Shown: positions 31,040 to 41,289, counted from the stretch's first letter. The stretch is 64,000 nt of DNA from Prorocentrum cordatum (GCA_963575745.1 CAUYUJ010019100.1:1-64000), one strand, 5' to 3'. The notes: generated by a model from the sequence alone, not told the origin. Numbers and translations are program-made.

Positions 31040-31204
31040 GCTAGGACGAGGAATCTGTTCCAGAGCGCTCTGGAGCGCTCTCAGAGCGTTCCGGAACGCT
31101 CTGAGAAGGCCGCCGCGGCACCGGAGACATCCTCCAGAGCAGCCAGATCTCATAGATTCTCGATTTGTCCTCGCCCGATTTTGTCGTCCTGGCTTCGTCC
31201 TAGA
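31040..31204 (+). mobile_element. Inverted-repeat element, family E copy 2
   Basis: CTAGGACGA at both inverted ends. A perfect 28-bp palindrome (31079-31106, centred on TTCCGGAA) lies near the left side. Same family as 5181-5350 and 47500-47826. Confidence 0.75.
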
Positions 31205-31566
31205 GTTGCCTCCCAACGTCGGCCCTTTCCAGAGGACGCCGGCGTCTCGGTTTATGTTCGAGACGCGGGCCCCCACCTGCCGACCCCCTCCTGAGGACTG
31301 CTTTCTCGTCCCGAGCCGTTCTTCTGACGGCACCGAGGCCCGGCAAGGCCCACGAGAGGCAAACACCGATGCACAACATCGAAGGAACAACGACATTACA
31401 CCTTAGGCGATGCTTAGGAAAACTTGAGTTTTCGGCCAGAGTCTCGATTATTCTTGACGTTTCAATGTGAATCTTGAGATGTTCATAGAACTGTTGGGTT
31501 TTTATTCAAGTTCTGAGACTACGAATTTCTTAACCCATGATTTCTTAAGCATTTCGCAGGGTGTAC
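31205..31566. other. No supported gene
   Basis: Nothing recognised; base composition becomes AT-richer toward 31400-31560. Confidence 0.35.
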
Positions 31567-31682
31567 ACATAAACAGTTGGTGCTTCGCTCGGATTTCTTG
31601 GATCCACGCGGGGCCCCCTCGGCGGCGCCTCCGGCGCCGCCCAGGGCGCGCTCCGCGCGGAGCGTCAAACGTCCATGTTTCT
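31567..31682. mobile_element. Inverted-repeat element, family P copy 1
   Basis: ACATAAACAGTTGG at the left and a GGAGCGTCAAACGTCCATGT right end, with TGGATCCACGCG and a CTCCGCGCGGAG palindrome inside; corresponds to 46963-47082. Confidence 0.5.
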
Positions 31683-31731
31683 GCCTTTTTCCTTCCCTTC
31701 TACAAAGCCTACGATTTTTCAACCGTGCGAT

Positions 31732-31920
31732 TCCAGACGTGCGACGTCCTGATTTTTGTGAGGACGGCGCCCCTGGAAGTCCCGACCCTCTCCCCGGGGC
31801 GGGTTTCTCGTCCACAGTCGTTCTGTGGACGGCCCCGAGGCCCTGCGAGGCCCCCCTGGGCCGAAATGCGCCCACTCCCGCGGGCTGCTTGTTTGTTTTA
31901 AGGATTCGATCGTGTCTGGG
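31732..31920 (-). mobile_element. CCCAGACATG element, family A (minus), 2-bp TSD
   Basis: Starts TCCAGACGTGCGACGTCCTG and ends GATCGTGTCTGGG. AT flanks both sides. Confidence 0.85.
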
Positions 31921-31970
31921 ATTTTTTTCGACTTCTCGCGAGACACTTACGAATGCAGTTGTCACGCGTG

Positions 31971-32735
31971 AGATGGGTAACCCTGAGGATTTCGAGCAGG
32001 ACGAGCCTGGCGCCAGCAGATTTCCGCGTCGGCCGCGCCAGGTTCTGCCCCTGCTCCCAGTCCCTCCCCCCGGGCTCCTGGACCGCCTGAGGAGGACAGG
32101 CCAGGGCCTATGTTTCGGGGGAGGAATTCAAGCCTTGCGCCACAGGGCGCCAGCGTGTCTATCTGGCATGTTCTGGACGGCCAGTCCTCACATTCTTTGT
32201 CATCGGCTCTCTCCGACGACTGGCTGATCGTGCAGCGGCATGCTGCGAGAAGGGGTGTAGCAGAATCGGGGGGACCCCCCTCGCCTGTGGTAGAGGACGA
32301 CTCTGGCTGTTCGTCCGTTCTCTGCCTGACAGCCAAGGTGCTCAGGCCCCCTCCCGTGAAGGCATCCCCCGATCCCACATACCGCGAGCTCCCGTTGAGT
32401 CGGGCCGCGGGGGCAGGATGGGAAAACCTGACGGGGGCCTCCACCTGGTGCTGCTCGGCTTGTTTATGCTCGGGCCGCCCCCTGCCTGCTGCTGTTTGCC
32501 CGTCAGTCTGTCTGAATGGCCATGTCATTCGGCGGATGCTTGCCCATCTGGGTGGGTCTTGGCCGTGGATGCTAACAAAAACAGTGGAGGCCACAGCGCA
32601 GCGCGGGCGGGCGCCGCGCACCAGGCAGGCGGGGTCCAGCGCAGGGCCAAAGACAAATCTGCGCGCAGCGCTGCAATGGTATGCTGATGCCGTTTTCTCG
32701 AACAAAAATCGGCATAAGCATAAACTCTTGTAGGA
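31971..32735 (+). CDS. Exon-like region, unknown
   Basis: Two overlapping forward frames (to about 32227; 32110-32733) have mixed composition without simple repeats, for example SIWHVLDGQSSHSLSSALSD. No domain recognised, no obvious splice signals. This is among the longer non-repetitive stretches of the window. Confidence 0.25.
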
Positions 32736-32837
32736 GAAGATCTTCCACTACAAATGCCGCCTCTCAATTTGTTCGATGTTTCCGCGTCGGCCCCTTGTGC
32801 GATGTTTCCGCGTGCGATGTTTCCGCGTCGGCCCCAT

Positions 32838-33036
32838 TCGGAGGGAGGAGGAGGAGGAGGGAGGAGGAGGAGGAGAAGGAGGAGGAGGAGGAGAGGAGGA
32901 GGAGAGGAGGAGGAGAGGAGAGGAGGAGGAGGAGGGAGGGAGGAGGGAGGAGGAGGAGGAAGGAGGAGGGAGGAGGAGGAGGAGAGGAGGGAGGAGGAGG
33001 AGGAGGAGGAGGAGGAGGAGGAGGAGGAGGAGGGGT
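32838..33036 (+). repeat. GAG microsatellite
   Basis: Interrupted GAG/GGA tract, preceded by two or three copies of GCGATGTTTCCGCGT(CGG) (about 32775-32835). Confidence 0.95.
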
Positions 33037-33289
33037 CCTACTCCCTCCCTCCCTCCGCGTGCCATGCGTTGCCCACGGTGCGATGCTTCTCCGCGGCGGC
33101 CCCTCCCCGAGGAGCCCGCGGCGCAGCGCAGGGCGGGCGCCCGGCCCCGCCCCGATGCGCCCGGCCTCCTGCGGGGAGCCGGGCCCCGACGGCGGCCGGC
33201 AGGCGCCGGACGGCGGCGCCCCGCCGGGGGCGGCGCCCCGCGCGGCGGAGAGGAGCTGTAGCCCGGGGCTCGCTGCGATTCCTGCTGCT

Positions 33290-33592
33290 CCTCCGCCTCC
33301 TCCTCCTCCTCCTCCTCCGCCTCCTCCTCCGCCTCCTCCTCCTCCTCCTCCTGCTCTCCTCCTCCTCCCCTCCTGCTCCTCCTCCTCCTCCTCCTCCTCC
33401 ACCTCCTCCGCCTCCGCCTCCTCCGCCTCCTCCGCCTCCTCCGCCTCCGCCTCCTCCTCCTCCTCCGCCTCCGCCTCCGCCTCCGCCTCCTCCTCCGCCT
33501 CCTCCTCCTCCTGCTCCTTCTCCTGCTCCTGCTTCTCCTCCTCCTTGTCCTCCTCTTCCTCTCTTGGTCCCTGCTTCTGCTTCCCCTCCTCC
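33290..33592 (+). repeat. CTC/CCG pyrimidine-rich microsatellite
   Basis: CCTCCTCCG repeats; poly-Ser, Pro, Leu, Arg, Gly and Glu frames on both strands are artefacts. Confidence 0.95.
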
Positions 33593-33694
33593 TGCTGGAA
33601 GCGCCGCCTCGGCTTTTCCCGCCCACAGGGGCGGTCGACAGAAAGCTGTCCCCGAGCAGCGCCGACAGAGGACGCGCCGAGAAGAAGCATCAGC

Positions 33695-33885
33695 CTCAGG
33701 CATGATCGCGCCGTAGAACCGTAAAAATCAGGGCGCGAGGTTCTTGGCCATCTTCGGCCCCGGGGCGCCCTCGCCGGGCCTCGGGGCCGGCACGAAACTC
33801 TTTGCAGTGAGAAGCCGGCCCCGGGCAAAGGGTCGGTACTTCCAGGGACGCCGTCCACAAAAACATAGGACGTCGCATGTCTGGG
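33695..33885 (+). mobile_element. CCCAGACATG element, family A
   Basis: Eroded left end (CTCAGGCATGATCGCGCCGT), intact core and a CGTCGCATGTCTGGG right end. Confidence 0.85.
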
Positions 33886-33889
33886 TTTT

Positions 33890-34082
33890 GACGGCTTCCA
33901 TTTCCGATTCGATTCGGCTTCGGCTTCCGATGTTTGGGCTCCGGTGCTTCGGCGGAGGCATACTGTAGCCTTCGGATGTCCGCCAGTTCGACATCTCCCG
34001 GCTCGGCTGCCGACGTCTGCCGATCCGATTCATGTCGATCGCCGATCCAGCTGATCGATTCGATTCTAAGCTCTCCTGCTGG
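33890..34082 (+). repeat. Dispersed repeat, family R copy 1
   Basis: Shares CGATTCGATTC-type boxes, CGGCTCGGCTGCCG and GTCGATCGCCGATCC with 53230-53450. Confidence 0.6.
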
Positions 34083-34099
34083 CATGTGCCCGACTGTCT

Positions 34100-34483
34100 C
34101 GGACCCGTTGCGCCGTGAACACATCACGACGGGAGGTTTTTTCAATCTTCGGCCTCCGGGGGGCCCCGAGCAGGCCTCGTAGCCGTCCAGAAAAGCGACT
34201 CTGGATGAAAAATGGGCCTCGCGGCATCCAGAGTGCTGCTGCAGGGCCCCTCGGCCAGAGCGTCAACTCATGGATTTAATCATGTTGAAACCGAACTGTT
34301 CGGCCACAGCTTTCAGCAGCAGGCGTCCAGATGCTTGCCACGGGGTGTGAAGGCGCACCGTGATAGTTCAGACAGCTTCCGTGCCGCTGGCGATGCGATG
34401 CGAGAAACAACTGGTCCTGCGGAAGGGGTCCAGACCTCTGGGGGTCGACGACGTGGAACAAATCACGCCGTCGGGGGTCTGGG
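34100..34483 (+). mobile_element. CCCAGACCCC element, family B, interrupted
   Basis: The left half (GTGAACACATCACGACGGG to CTCTGGATGAAAAA) ends near 34212 and the right half (AACTGGTCCTGCGGAAGGGG to CGTCGGGGGTCTGGG) starts near 34405. About 190 bp of unrelated sequence lies between. Confidence 0.7.
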
Positions 34484-34736
34484 TAACCAACGTCTGAGGG
34501 ATCGACCTTCGCGGACCTCCACAGGCGGTGGCGATTCGTGTATAGTCGGGCCACCAGGGGCAAAATGTGCCCACACATCCACTGCTCGCTGGGCGACCAA
34601 GACGTCGGTGCCAGGGCGGTGGATGTGGCTAAGGATCCCCACCTCGCAGGAGTGTCGGGGGCGGGCCCATAGTGGGCTGCGCGCCGCAGCTGCCCTGTGC
34701 CAGAGTGACCCCCGAGATCCGACGCTCCAAGACTTA

Positions 34737-34895
34737 GGAGGGAAAGAAACACACAGACACAATTAATCGTCGATTCCCCAGAAAATATGGGAAAATATGG
34801 GAAGTGGGGGGGAAGACAGAAACCCAGAAAATATGTGAAAATATGGGGATTTGTTTTATTTGTGTGTATTTATTTGTGTGTCCTGGGGCCCCTTC
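34737..34895 (+). repeat. Dispersed repeat, family C copy 4
   Basis: Full-length copy, AGGAGGGAAAGAAACACACAG to GTCCTGGGGCCCCTTCA. Confidence 0.85.
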
Positions 34896-34919
34896 AAAGA
34901 CACTTGGAGCGGGCGGCTC

Positions 34920-35088
34920 TGGGTTGTGCTCGCCCTCCATAGGGGCCCTCGCCGGGCCCCAGGGCCGTCCAGAAGCCGCTCGGCGCGGAGGTTCCCAGAT
35001 CTGCACCTCGTACTCCTGCCACGTCTCGCTGAGGGGCTCTGTCCATGAGCGTCCGGTTGCGAACGCGAGCCCGTCTGGACGACGGGCG

Positions 35089-35137
<49 letters not shown>

Positions 35138-35140
35138 AGC
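34920..35140 (+). repeat. Dispersed repeat, family V copy 2, with GAC tail
   Basis: Partner of 7838-8035; ends in a GAC microsatellite (35091-35138). Confidence 0.65.
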
Positions 35141-35259
35141 GATGACTGCTCGGCCTCCGGGAGCCCTCGCCGGGCCCCGCCACCACAGCCGCAGCCGAGC
35201 ATCCCGAGGGACGCGTGGGCACAGCGAGCTGCAGCATCGCTGGCAGCCCCCGGAGGAGG

Positions 35260-35482
35260 CGAGCATCTGGCCGGGCAGGGAGGAGGGCTCCTCCCCGCCT
35301 CCCTGGTCTGGCCGGGCGGGGGAGGGAGGAGGGGTCCTCCTGGCCAGACAGGGGGGGCCGCCAACTCCGACCAGACAGGGCGGAGGACTCCTCTTTCCCG
35401 TCTAGCCAGGCAGGGAGGGAGGAGGAGTCCTCCTGCCGGCCAGACAGGGAGGGCGACTCCGAATCCCGGCTGCACAGGGAGG
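35260..35482 (+). repeat. GGAGG-TCC-TCCT minisatellite, ~4 units
   Basis: (T/G)CTGGCC(G/A)G(G/A)CAGGGAGG and GGAGGAGTCCTCCT boxes alternate four times at about 40-60 bp. Confidence 0.75.
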
Positions 35483-36008
35483 AGGAAAGAGGGAGGAAGC
35501 GGAGCGCTGCGAATGCATCCTGCAGCTGTTGGGAAAGTCTGTGGCCCAGACTTCGCCCATGGCCGACGGGGCCGGCCCCTCCTGCGGCGAGGGCCAGTCT
35601 CTGAGGGACCCGCTTGCATCAAAAAGCACGCGTTGTTCAAGTGAACCCGCGTCATGATTAGCTACTTGATTGTACAAGGTACAATTTCACTTGGCTGGGA
35701 AGAAACATTTGCGGCAGCGGTATCGCTGAAGCTTTCTGTAACACGCTCGCATTACACACTCGAGATATGTACCTATACGACTACCCTTCGGGTGAGAAGG
35801 AGGTTGGAGGGTGGGGGAAAGAACCAGCTTCTGGCAAATGCGATGGGTGTGATGATGCGCATCCGACAGCGCGAGCACAACCAACACCACAATCAGTCTC
35901 ACTGCCGATCTCGCTTTTGATCCCGCTGCCCGTCCCCTTCTAGCGATTTCGTCCTCGATCTCACGATCGACCTCACTCTCGATGCCAAGGTGCGGGACAT
36001 CCCCAGCC
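35483..36008. other. No supported gene; contains family Q repeat
   Basis: ACCTATACGACTACCCTTCG plus GGTGAGAAGGAGGTT at 35770-35805 matches 50551-50588 (family Q). Both are followed at a distance by TCTCACTCTCGAT-like boxes. Confidence 0.45.
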
Positions 36009-36239
36009 ATCCCCAGTGTGGTTTCCACGACCCCTGAGGTCGCATTGTTGTTCACAACGTCGACCCCCAGAGGCCTGCACCCCTTCCCAGGGACCGGTTT
36101 TTCGTCCTGAGTCGCTTGTTGACGGCCCCGAGGCCCCGCAAGGGCCCCCGGAGGCCGAAAGCATAGAAAAACCTCCCATCGTGATTTTTGTCACAGCGCG
36201 AGGGGTCTGGGAAGCTTGAAAGGCGAGGGTGACGACGGA
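36009..36239 (-). mobile_element. Family B copy (minus) in a ~230-bp duplicated segment
   Basis: B core at about 36028-36211 (GTTCACAACGTCGACCCCCAG to GCGAGGGGTCTGGG) followed by AAGCTTGAAAGGCGAGGGTG. The whole segment recurs at 36669-36899 with few differences, so the flanks were copied together with the element. Confidence 0.85.
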
Positions 36240-36330
36240 ACACCGACGGGACCCCAACGGGACACCAACGGGACACCAACGGGACACCAACGGGACACCA
36301 CGGGACGCGGGACACCCGGGGCCACCGCGC
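36239..36330 (+). repeat. GGGACACCAAC minisatellite
   Basis: GGGACACCAAC repeats about five times, with GGGACCCCAAC variants. Related to 48305-48530 (opposite strand) and 51668-51870. Confidence 0.9.
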
Positions 36331-36438
36331 GCCCGCCCCGGGGGCGCCGGGGCGGCCCGCTGCGCCCGACTCGCCCCGGCGACGGCGGGGCCCTGCCTCC
36401 CGCGCGCCCACGCAGCTCCGCCTCGCCCGCACGCACGA

Positions 36439-36623
36439 CCCAGACCCCCTCGGGCAATGAGAAAATCAGGACGGGAGGTTTTTGGCTATTTTCGGCCTCC
36501 GGGGGCCCTCGCCGGGCCTCGGGAGCGTCAAAAAATGACTCAGGATGCAAAGCGGTCATGGGGAAAGGGTCCAGACCTCTGGGGGTCGACGTAATGAAAA
36601 AATCATTACGTCGGGGGTCTGGG
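36439..36623 (+). mobile_element. CCCAGACCCC element, family B
   Basis: 185-bp full copy, CCCAGACCCCCTCGGGCAAT to TACGTCGGGGGTCTGGG. Flanks GA and TA; no intact duplication. Confidence 0.9.
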
Positions 36624-36668
36624 TATGTAGGGGGCAGGGGGGAAGCTTGAATGGCGAGGGTGACGCGA

Positions 36669-36899
36669 CGGAAGGGGCTGGTTTCCACGATCCCTGAGGT
36701 CGCATTGTTGTTCACAACCTCGACCCCCAGAAGTCTGCACCCCTTCCCAGGGACCGGTTTTTCGTCCTGAGTCGCTTGTTGACGGCCCCGAGGCCCCGCA
36801 AGGGCCCCTGGAGGCCGAAAGCATAGAAAAACCTCCCATCGTGATTTTTGTCACAGCGCGAGGGGTCTGGGAAGCTTGAAAGGCGAGGGTGACGCCACG
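36669..36899 (-). mobile_element. Family B copy (minus), second duplicated segment
   Basis: Near-identical to 36009-36239, about 660 bp downstream, including the AAGCTTGAAAGGCGAGGGTG flank. Confidence 0.85.
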
Positions 36900-36939
36900 G
36901 AAGGGGCTGGTTTGCCAAGGATCGGTTCGGCCGCGCCCG

Positions 36940-36970
36940 GGAGGAGGAGGCGGAGGAGGAGGAGGAGGAG

Positions 36971-37006
<36 letters not shown>

Positions 37007-37065
37007 GAGGAGGAGGAGGAGGAGGAGGAGGAGTAGGAGGAGGAGAAGGAAGGAGGAGGGAGGAG
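36940..37065 (+). repeat. GAG/GAC microsatellite
   Basis: GGAGGAGG with GACGAG units. Confidence 0.95.
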
Positions 37066-37200
37066 GATTCAGGAGGGGGAGGAAGGGGAGACGGGAGGAT
37101 GAGGGCCCAGAGGGGAGCCAGCATTGGCCTGCACGTCTGGAGATCTTGGGGCCCTCGTGGGGCGTGCTGTTGGGTCTCTTGGGCGCTCTTGGGGCCGTCT

Positions 37201-37333
37201 GGCTCCTCCTCCTCCTTTTCCTCCTCCTCCTCCTCCTTCTCCTTCTCCTCCTCCCCCTCCCCCTCCCCCTCCCCATCCCCCTCGTCGTCCTCCTCCTTCT
37301 CCTCGTCGTCCTCCTCCTCCTCCACCACTTCCT
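37201..37333 (+). repeat. CTC pyrimidine tract
   Basis: CTCCTCCTT / CCCCTC units; preceded by a short trace of the TTGGGGCCGTC minisatellite (37135-37205). Confidence 0.95.
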
Positions 37334-37700
37334 AGGCAGTCTGGGGCTATGTTGGTGTCAACTTGAGGCTCAGAGGGCACATCGGGGGCGAAAAGGCGAG
37401 AGGGCACGATTGATTGATTGTCCTTGGCCCTGCGCTGTTTCAGGCGTAGGGCCAGGCAGGCTATCAGGTGCATGTGTGAGGCAAGTCATGAGGCTCGCTT
37501 GTGTAGCTGACGGCGGTGCATACGAACTTGGCGATGGTGTACACGTACTTGGCGATGTAGAGCCGAAAGGCGTGCAACAGTTGTACCCTCAACAAGCTGC
37601 ACAGTGGCGCTGTGCCCTCAAAATGGCAGCTGGGCGCCCTCGTTGGCCAGGGACACAATGTGGCAATCGCTTGCCCCCTTCCATCCTACACTCGCGTGAG
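37334..37700. other. No supported gene
   Basis: No repeat or motif recognised, except ACTTGGCGATG.A repeated twice near 37525-37560. Confidence 0.35.
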
Positions 37701-37704
37701 GCAT

Positions 37705-37982
37705 CAACTCTCTCTCTCTCTCTCTCTCTGTCTTTCTCCTCCTCCTCCTCGTCCTCCTCCTCCTCTTCCTCCTCCTCCTCCTCCTCCGTTCCTTCTCCTC
37801 CTCCTCCTCCTCCTCCTCCTCCTCCTCCTCCTCCTCCCTCTTCTCCTCCTCTCTCCTCCTCCTCCCCTCCTCTCCCCCTCCTCCTCCTCCTCCCTCCTCC
37901 TCCTCCTCCTCCTCCTATCTCCTCCTCCTCCTCCTCCTCCTCTTTTCCTTTCCTTCTCCTCCTCCTCGTCCTCCTCCTCTCT
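37705..37982 (+). repeat. TC then CTC pyrimidine tract
   Basis: Short TCTC run followed by about 240 bp of CTC. Confidence 0.95.
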
Positions 37983-37997
37983 CTCACGCACGCATTC

Positions 37998-38592
37998 GCC
38001 ACTGTCGCGATGCGCTGAGCCGGGTCACGCTTACATAGGTGAACACGCGCACAGCAGTCAAAGAAGAATTTTGAGAACGCGGTGCTGGAGACAGACACCT
38101 TCGACTCCACGTAAGAGTGACCCGTCGCTGGAGTGGCCTTTCCTGCGGGCCCACTGGGGTCCCCCGATCGCCGAACGCGATGCGGCAGTAGCGTCTTGCG
38201 CGCTTGTGTTTGTTCCCCCCGCGGCCCCTTACAAACAGCCGCGCACGAAAGGTCACTCTTACCCAGGGCCACTCTTGCGTATAGCCGAAACATGACCACT
38301 GCACTTCTCCTGAGCTCACTGCCTGCCCAGAGGAGACCCCCGAGCCCCCCACCGCGGGGCCGCACGAGCAACAAGCAACATAGCCAATGCACTGATCGTG
38401 ATCTTCGGCGCGGTGACGACACTGCCGCGATGCGCTCAGCCGGGGCACGCTCAGGCGAACAACAGACGCCCGTAGAGCAGGCGGTGCCGCAGGCAGCAGC
38501 ATGACCGATGCACTTCTCGCGAGCTTTTACTGCCTGCCCAGAGGAGACCCCCGAGCCAACCCCCCGCGGCTCCGCACGAGCACGCCTCGCAG
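37998..38592 (+). repeat. Diverged tandem duplication, second unit at ~38422
   Basis: CACTGTCGCGATGCGCTGAG, CATGACC.(C/A)TGCACTTCTC and ACTGCCTGCCCAGAGGAGAC occur in order in both units. The first unit is longer because it contains family K copy 2. Confidence 0.8.
38108..38281. mobile_element. MITE-like element, family K copy 2
   Basis: 174 bp with ends CACGTAAGAGTGACCCGTCG and (complement of right end) TACGCAAGAGTGGCCC. The neighbouring tandem unit (38422 onward) lacks it. No clear target duplication. Confidence 0.7.
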
Positions 38593-38764
38593 GCGCAGCC
38601 GGCGGGGGCGGCGCCGGGGCAGCGGGGGCACGGGGCAGCCCCGTCCGCGGAGCTCGGGCGGCAGAGAAGCCCCGCCCTGCCCCCCCCCCCCCTCGGCGCG
38701 CGAGAGCGCGCCAGCAGCTGGGGCTCGCAAGCGGAGGATGAGGGGGAGCTCGAAGGAGGAACGG

Positions 38765-38776
38765 CGACGACGATGA

Positions 38777-38827
<51 letters not shown>

Positions 38828-38916
38828 TGCCGACGACGATGACGATGACGATGACGATGACGGCGATGACGATGACGATGACGATGATCGTCATCGTCGT
38901 CATCGTCATCGTTATT

Positions 38917-38946
<30 letters not shown>
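38765..38946. repeat. Mirror-image GAC/GAT and GTC/ATC microsatellite
   Basis: GACGAC and GATGAC runs on the left switch near 38885 (GATGATCGTCATC) to GTCGTC and ATCGTC runs, so the tract is one long inverted repeat of itself. Confidence 0.95.
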
Positions 38947-38947
<1 letters not shown>

Positions 38948-38954
38948 GTAATTA

Positions 38955-39088
38955 CCCATACCTCTAGCCCCTCGCCCGTTTTCCCTTCTTTGGAGCCTCC
39001 TGGGAGGCCCTCGTCGCCGCCGCTGGATTCGCCTTGAAGTCCTGGTCAGAGCGCACCCTGGGAGAGGTCGGGGGGGTAGCGGTATCAG
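38955..39088 (+). mobile_element. Inverted-repeat element, family X
   Basis: CCCATACC at the left and GGTAGCGGTATCAG at the right; shares GAGCCTCCTGGGAGGCCCTC and GAAGTCCTGGTC with 46568-46700. Confidence 0.65.
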
Positions 39089-39159
39089 TCCCTGTTGGGG
39101 TTGCCACAGGAGCGGCCCAGGCCGCCCCTCGCCGTGGGGCACATCACGGCGGCAGTCTC

Positions 39160-39291
39160 TGTGATGTGCCATCTTCTGCACCCGGGGAGGCCCTCACTCG
39201 GCCCACGGGGTCGTCGGAGGACGGCTCGGGGCGAAACGCCGGTCCAGGGACGGGCGCCACGCTGTGAATGAATCACGGCGTCGGGGTCTGG
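39160..39291 (+). mobile_element. CCCAGACCCC element, family B, 5'-truncated
   Basis: Core (GGAGGCCCTCACTCGGCCCA) to right end CACGGCGTCGGGGTCTGGG; left end missing. Confidence 0.65.
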
Positions 39292-39319
39292 GCTGTTCGG
39301 GGCGCGCGCGGGTGCCAGC

Positions 39320-39660
39320 AGCTGCCCAGGCGGAGGAAGAGAGGACAGGCGGGGGAGGTGGGGAGGTGGAGGCGGCGGAGGCATAGGATCAGGAGCCGGA
39401 GCGGGGCAAGGAGGAGGAAAGGAGGAGGAGGAGGGGAAGGTGGAGGAGGTGAAGGAGGCGGCGGAAGGCGGGAGGTGGTGGAGGCGGAGGCGGAGGAGGA
39501 GGGAGGAGGAGGAGGAGGAGAAGGAGGAGGAGGAGGAGGAGGAGGAGGAGGAGGAGGAGGAGGACGAGGCGTAGGAAGAGGAGGAGGAGGAGGAGGAGGA
39601 GGAGGAGGAGGAGGAGGACGAGGACGAGGAGGAGGAGGAGTAGGAGGAGGCGAGGCGCAG
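39320..39660 (+). repeat. GAG microsatellite
   Basis: GGAGGAGG tract with GCG and GAC interruptions. Confidence 0.95.
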
Positions 39661-40084
39661 GAAGACGAAGACGAACCCGCAGGCGGAATGCCAGGGCCGG
39701 CAGAACGACGCAGGTGTGCTGGCGGGCGGGATGGCCGCGCGACAAACAGCCTGTGATGAACCTTCCTCGGATCCCACATCCCTGGCGCGAGTCCTCTGCA
39801 TCAGGCGGCGCGTAAGCCGGGAAACGAAATAGGTTATCGCAGGGTGCTTTCAACAGCGGCTTCAAGCCGCCGCCGCCGCCATCTCTCAGCCGCGTGCTGC
39901 ACCGCCCTCGGGGCGAAGGTCGTCAGCCAGGCGACCACGGGAACCTGTAACGTTCAGTTCGCCAGGCGTCGCGACGTAATCATCACGGGGGCCCGCCTTT
40001 GTGGTGTGTGTGTGTGTGTGTGTGCGATCGCGGCGTGGCTGCGACGGTTGACGCCGGCCTCGTTCGAGCCCGCTGCGCTGCTGG
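39661..40084. other. No supported gene
   Basis: Includes a GT run at 40001-40022. No motif recognised. Confidence 0.35.
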
Positions 40085-40272
40085 CGCAGACATGCGACGT
40101 CCTAATTTTTTTCAGGACGGCATCCCTGGCAGTCCCGACCCTTTCCCCGGGACCGGCTTTTCGTCCTGAGTCGTTTTCTGACGGTCCCGAGGCCCGACGA
40201 GGGCCCCCCAGGGGCCGAACATTGGGAAAAAACCTCTCGTCCTGATTTTTTAAACGACGCGAGCATGTCTGG
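40085..40272 (-). mobile_element. CCCAGACATG element, family A (minus)
   Basis: CGCAGACATGCGACGTCCTA to ACGCGAGCATGTCTGG, with intact core. Confidence 0.85.
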
Positions 40273-40284
40273 TGCTAGTAATTA

Positions 40285-40860
40285 TATCTTTGTGCGTCCC
40301 ATGGGCTCCTCTCGTGGCGAAATGCTTCTAGGCCTCCTAGATGGGGTTGTAGTAGATGGGGTCGGAGGATGGCGCTGCATCGCCGATGCATCGCTGATGC
40401 GGCTCGATGCGGAGCCGGATTTGCTTCACGTCGACGTCGCCGATGTATCGCCGACGTCGACGATGCATCGCCGACGCATCGGCGATACGTCGCCGATGTA
40501 TCAGCGATGCGGCGCGATCCTCCGACCCCATCTACTCCGACCCCATCTTGGAGGCCTCTATAGTATGGCTTTGTGCGTCCCATGGGCTCCTCGCGTGGCG
40601 AAATGCTGCGACTGGAGGTTTTGCGTCTGCCTGTGTGCCTCCGGGAGCTCGCGGGGGGGCCCTTTGACCGAACCCTCGGGCGACCATTTTCGAATATTCT
40701 TGGACAATTTCTTATTTGTCTTCCAGAATCCGCCTGTAGGAGGACATGTCCGACCTAATCCTGGGGAAGGGTTTACCTTTGGGGGTCCCGTGGGCTCCTC
40801 GCGTGGCGAAGTGCTGCGACGGGAGGCTTTGCCTCCGCCTGTGGGCCTCCGGGAGCTCGC
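40285..40860 (+). repeat. Threefold direct repeat of a ~50-bp segment
   Basis: GTCCCATGGGCTCCTC.CGTGGCGAAATGCT occurs at about 40296, 40577 and 40785 (the last as GTCCCGTGGGC); copies two and three also share the following GGAGGTTTTGC..C.GCCTGTG and GCCTCCGGGAGCTCGCGGG. Confidence 0.8.
40328..40560. mobile_element. Long hairpin element, family M copy 1
   Basis: About 60-bp arms: TCTAGGCCTCCTAGATGGGG, then GATGGGGTCGGAGGAT, mirrored at the right as ATCCTCCGACCCCATCTACT and CCCCATCTTGGAGGCCTCTA. The centre is a CATCGCCGATG palindromic repeat. It separates two direct copies of a GTGCGTCCCATGGGCTCCTC segment (40290, 40571). Second copy: 45045-45262. Confidence 0.8.
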
Positions 40861-41289
40861 GGGTGGGGGGGGGCCCTCTTTGGGCCAGGCCCTCGGGGCG
40901 TCCAGGGAAGACTGCTTTGGAGGAAGGCCTGGTCCTAGGGGGAGGTCGGGCACGTCCCTCCACAGGGGGAGTAGGGCCGTGTCCCCCTGCAGGCGGGTTT
41001 GGGGCGACGGTTGAAGAGCAGGCGAACAATGACGCTACCGAGGAACCCCAAGCAAGCAAGCAAGATGGCCAAGCATCCTGAAGGATGCGTGGGCTGGTGG
41101 GCGAGAACACTCGTGGTTCCTGCCTGCATTCGCATCGGGAAACTCACAGATGCCAGCACAATTTGGCCGCGTCGGCACCGCCGCGTGCTGGACCAAACGT
41201 CCCCGCAGGAGGAGGAGAATGAGGAGGCTGAGGAGGAGGAAGGAGGAGGGGGAGGGCGAGAAAACCAACCGCAAAATGCGAAATGATCG
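40861..41289. other. No supported gene
   Basis: A short GAG run at 41205-41250; otherwise nothing recognised. The 3' limit of the retroelement below may lie at about 41285. Confidence 0.35.

Noticed and set aside
33038-33703. Gly-rich reverse frame of 221 codons
   Set aside because: CTC/CCG microsatellite artefact.
38500-38760. Gene on either strand in the GC-rich patch
   Set aside because: Both strands are open with similar Arg/Pro/Ala composition; no motif decides.
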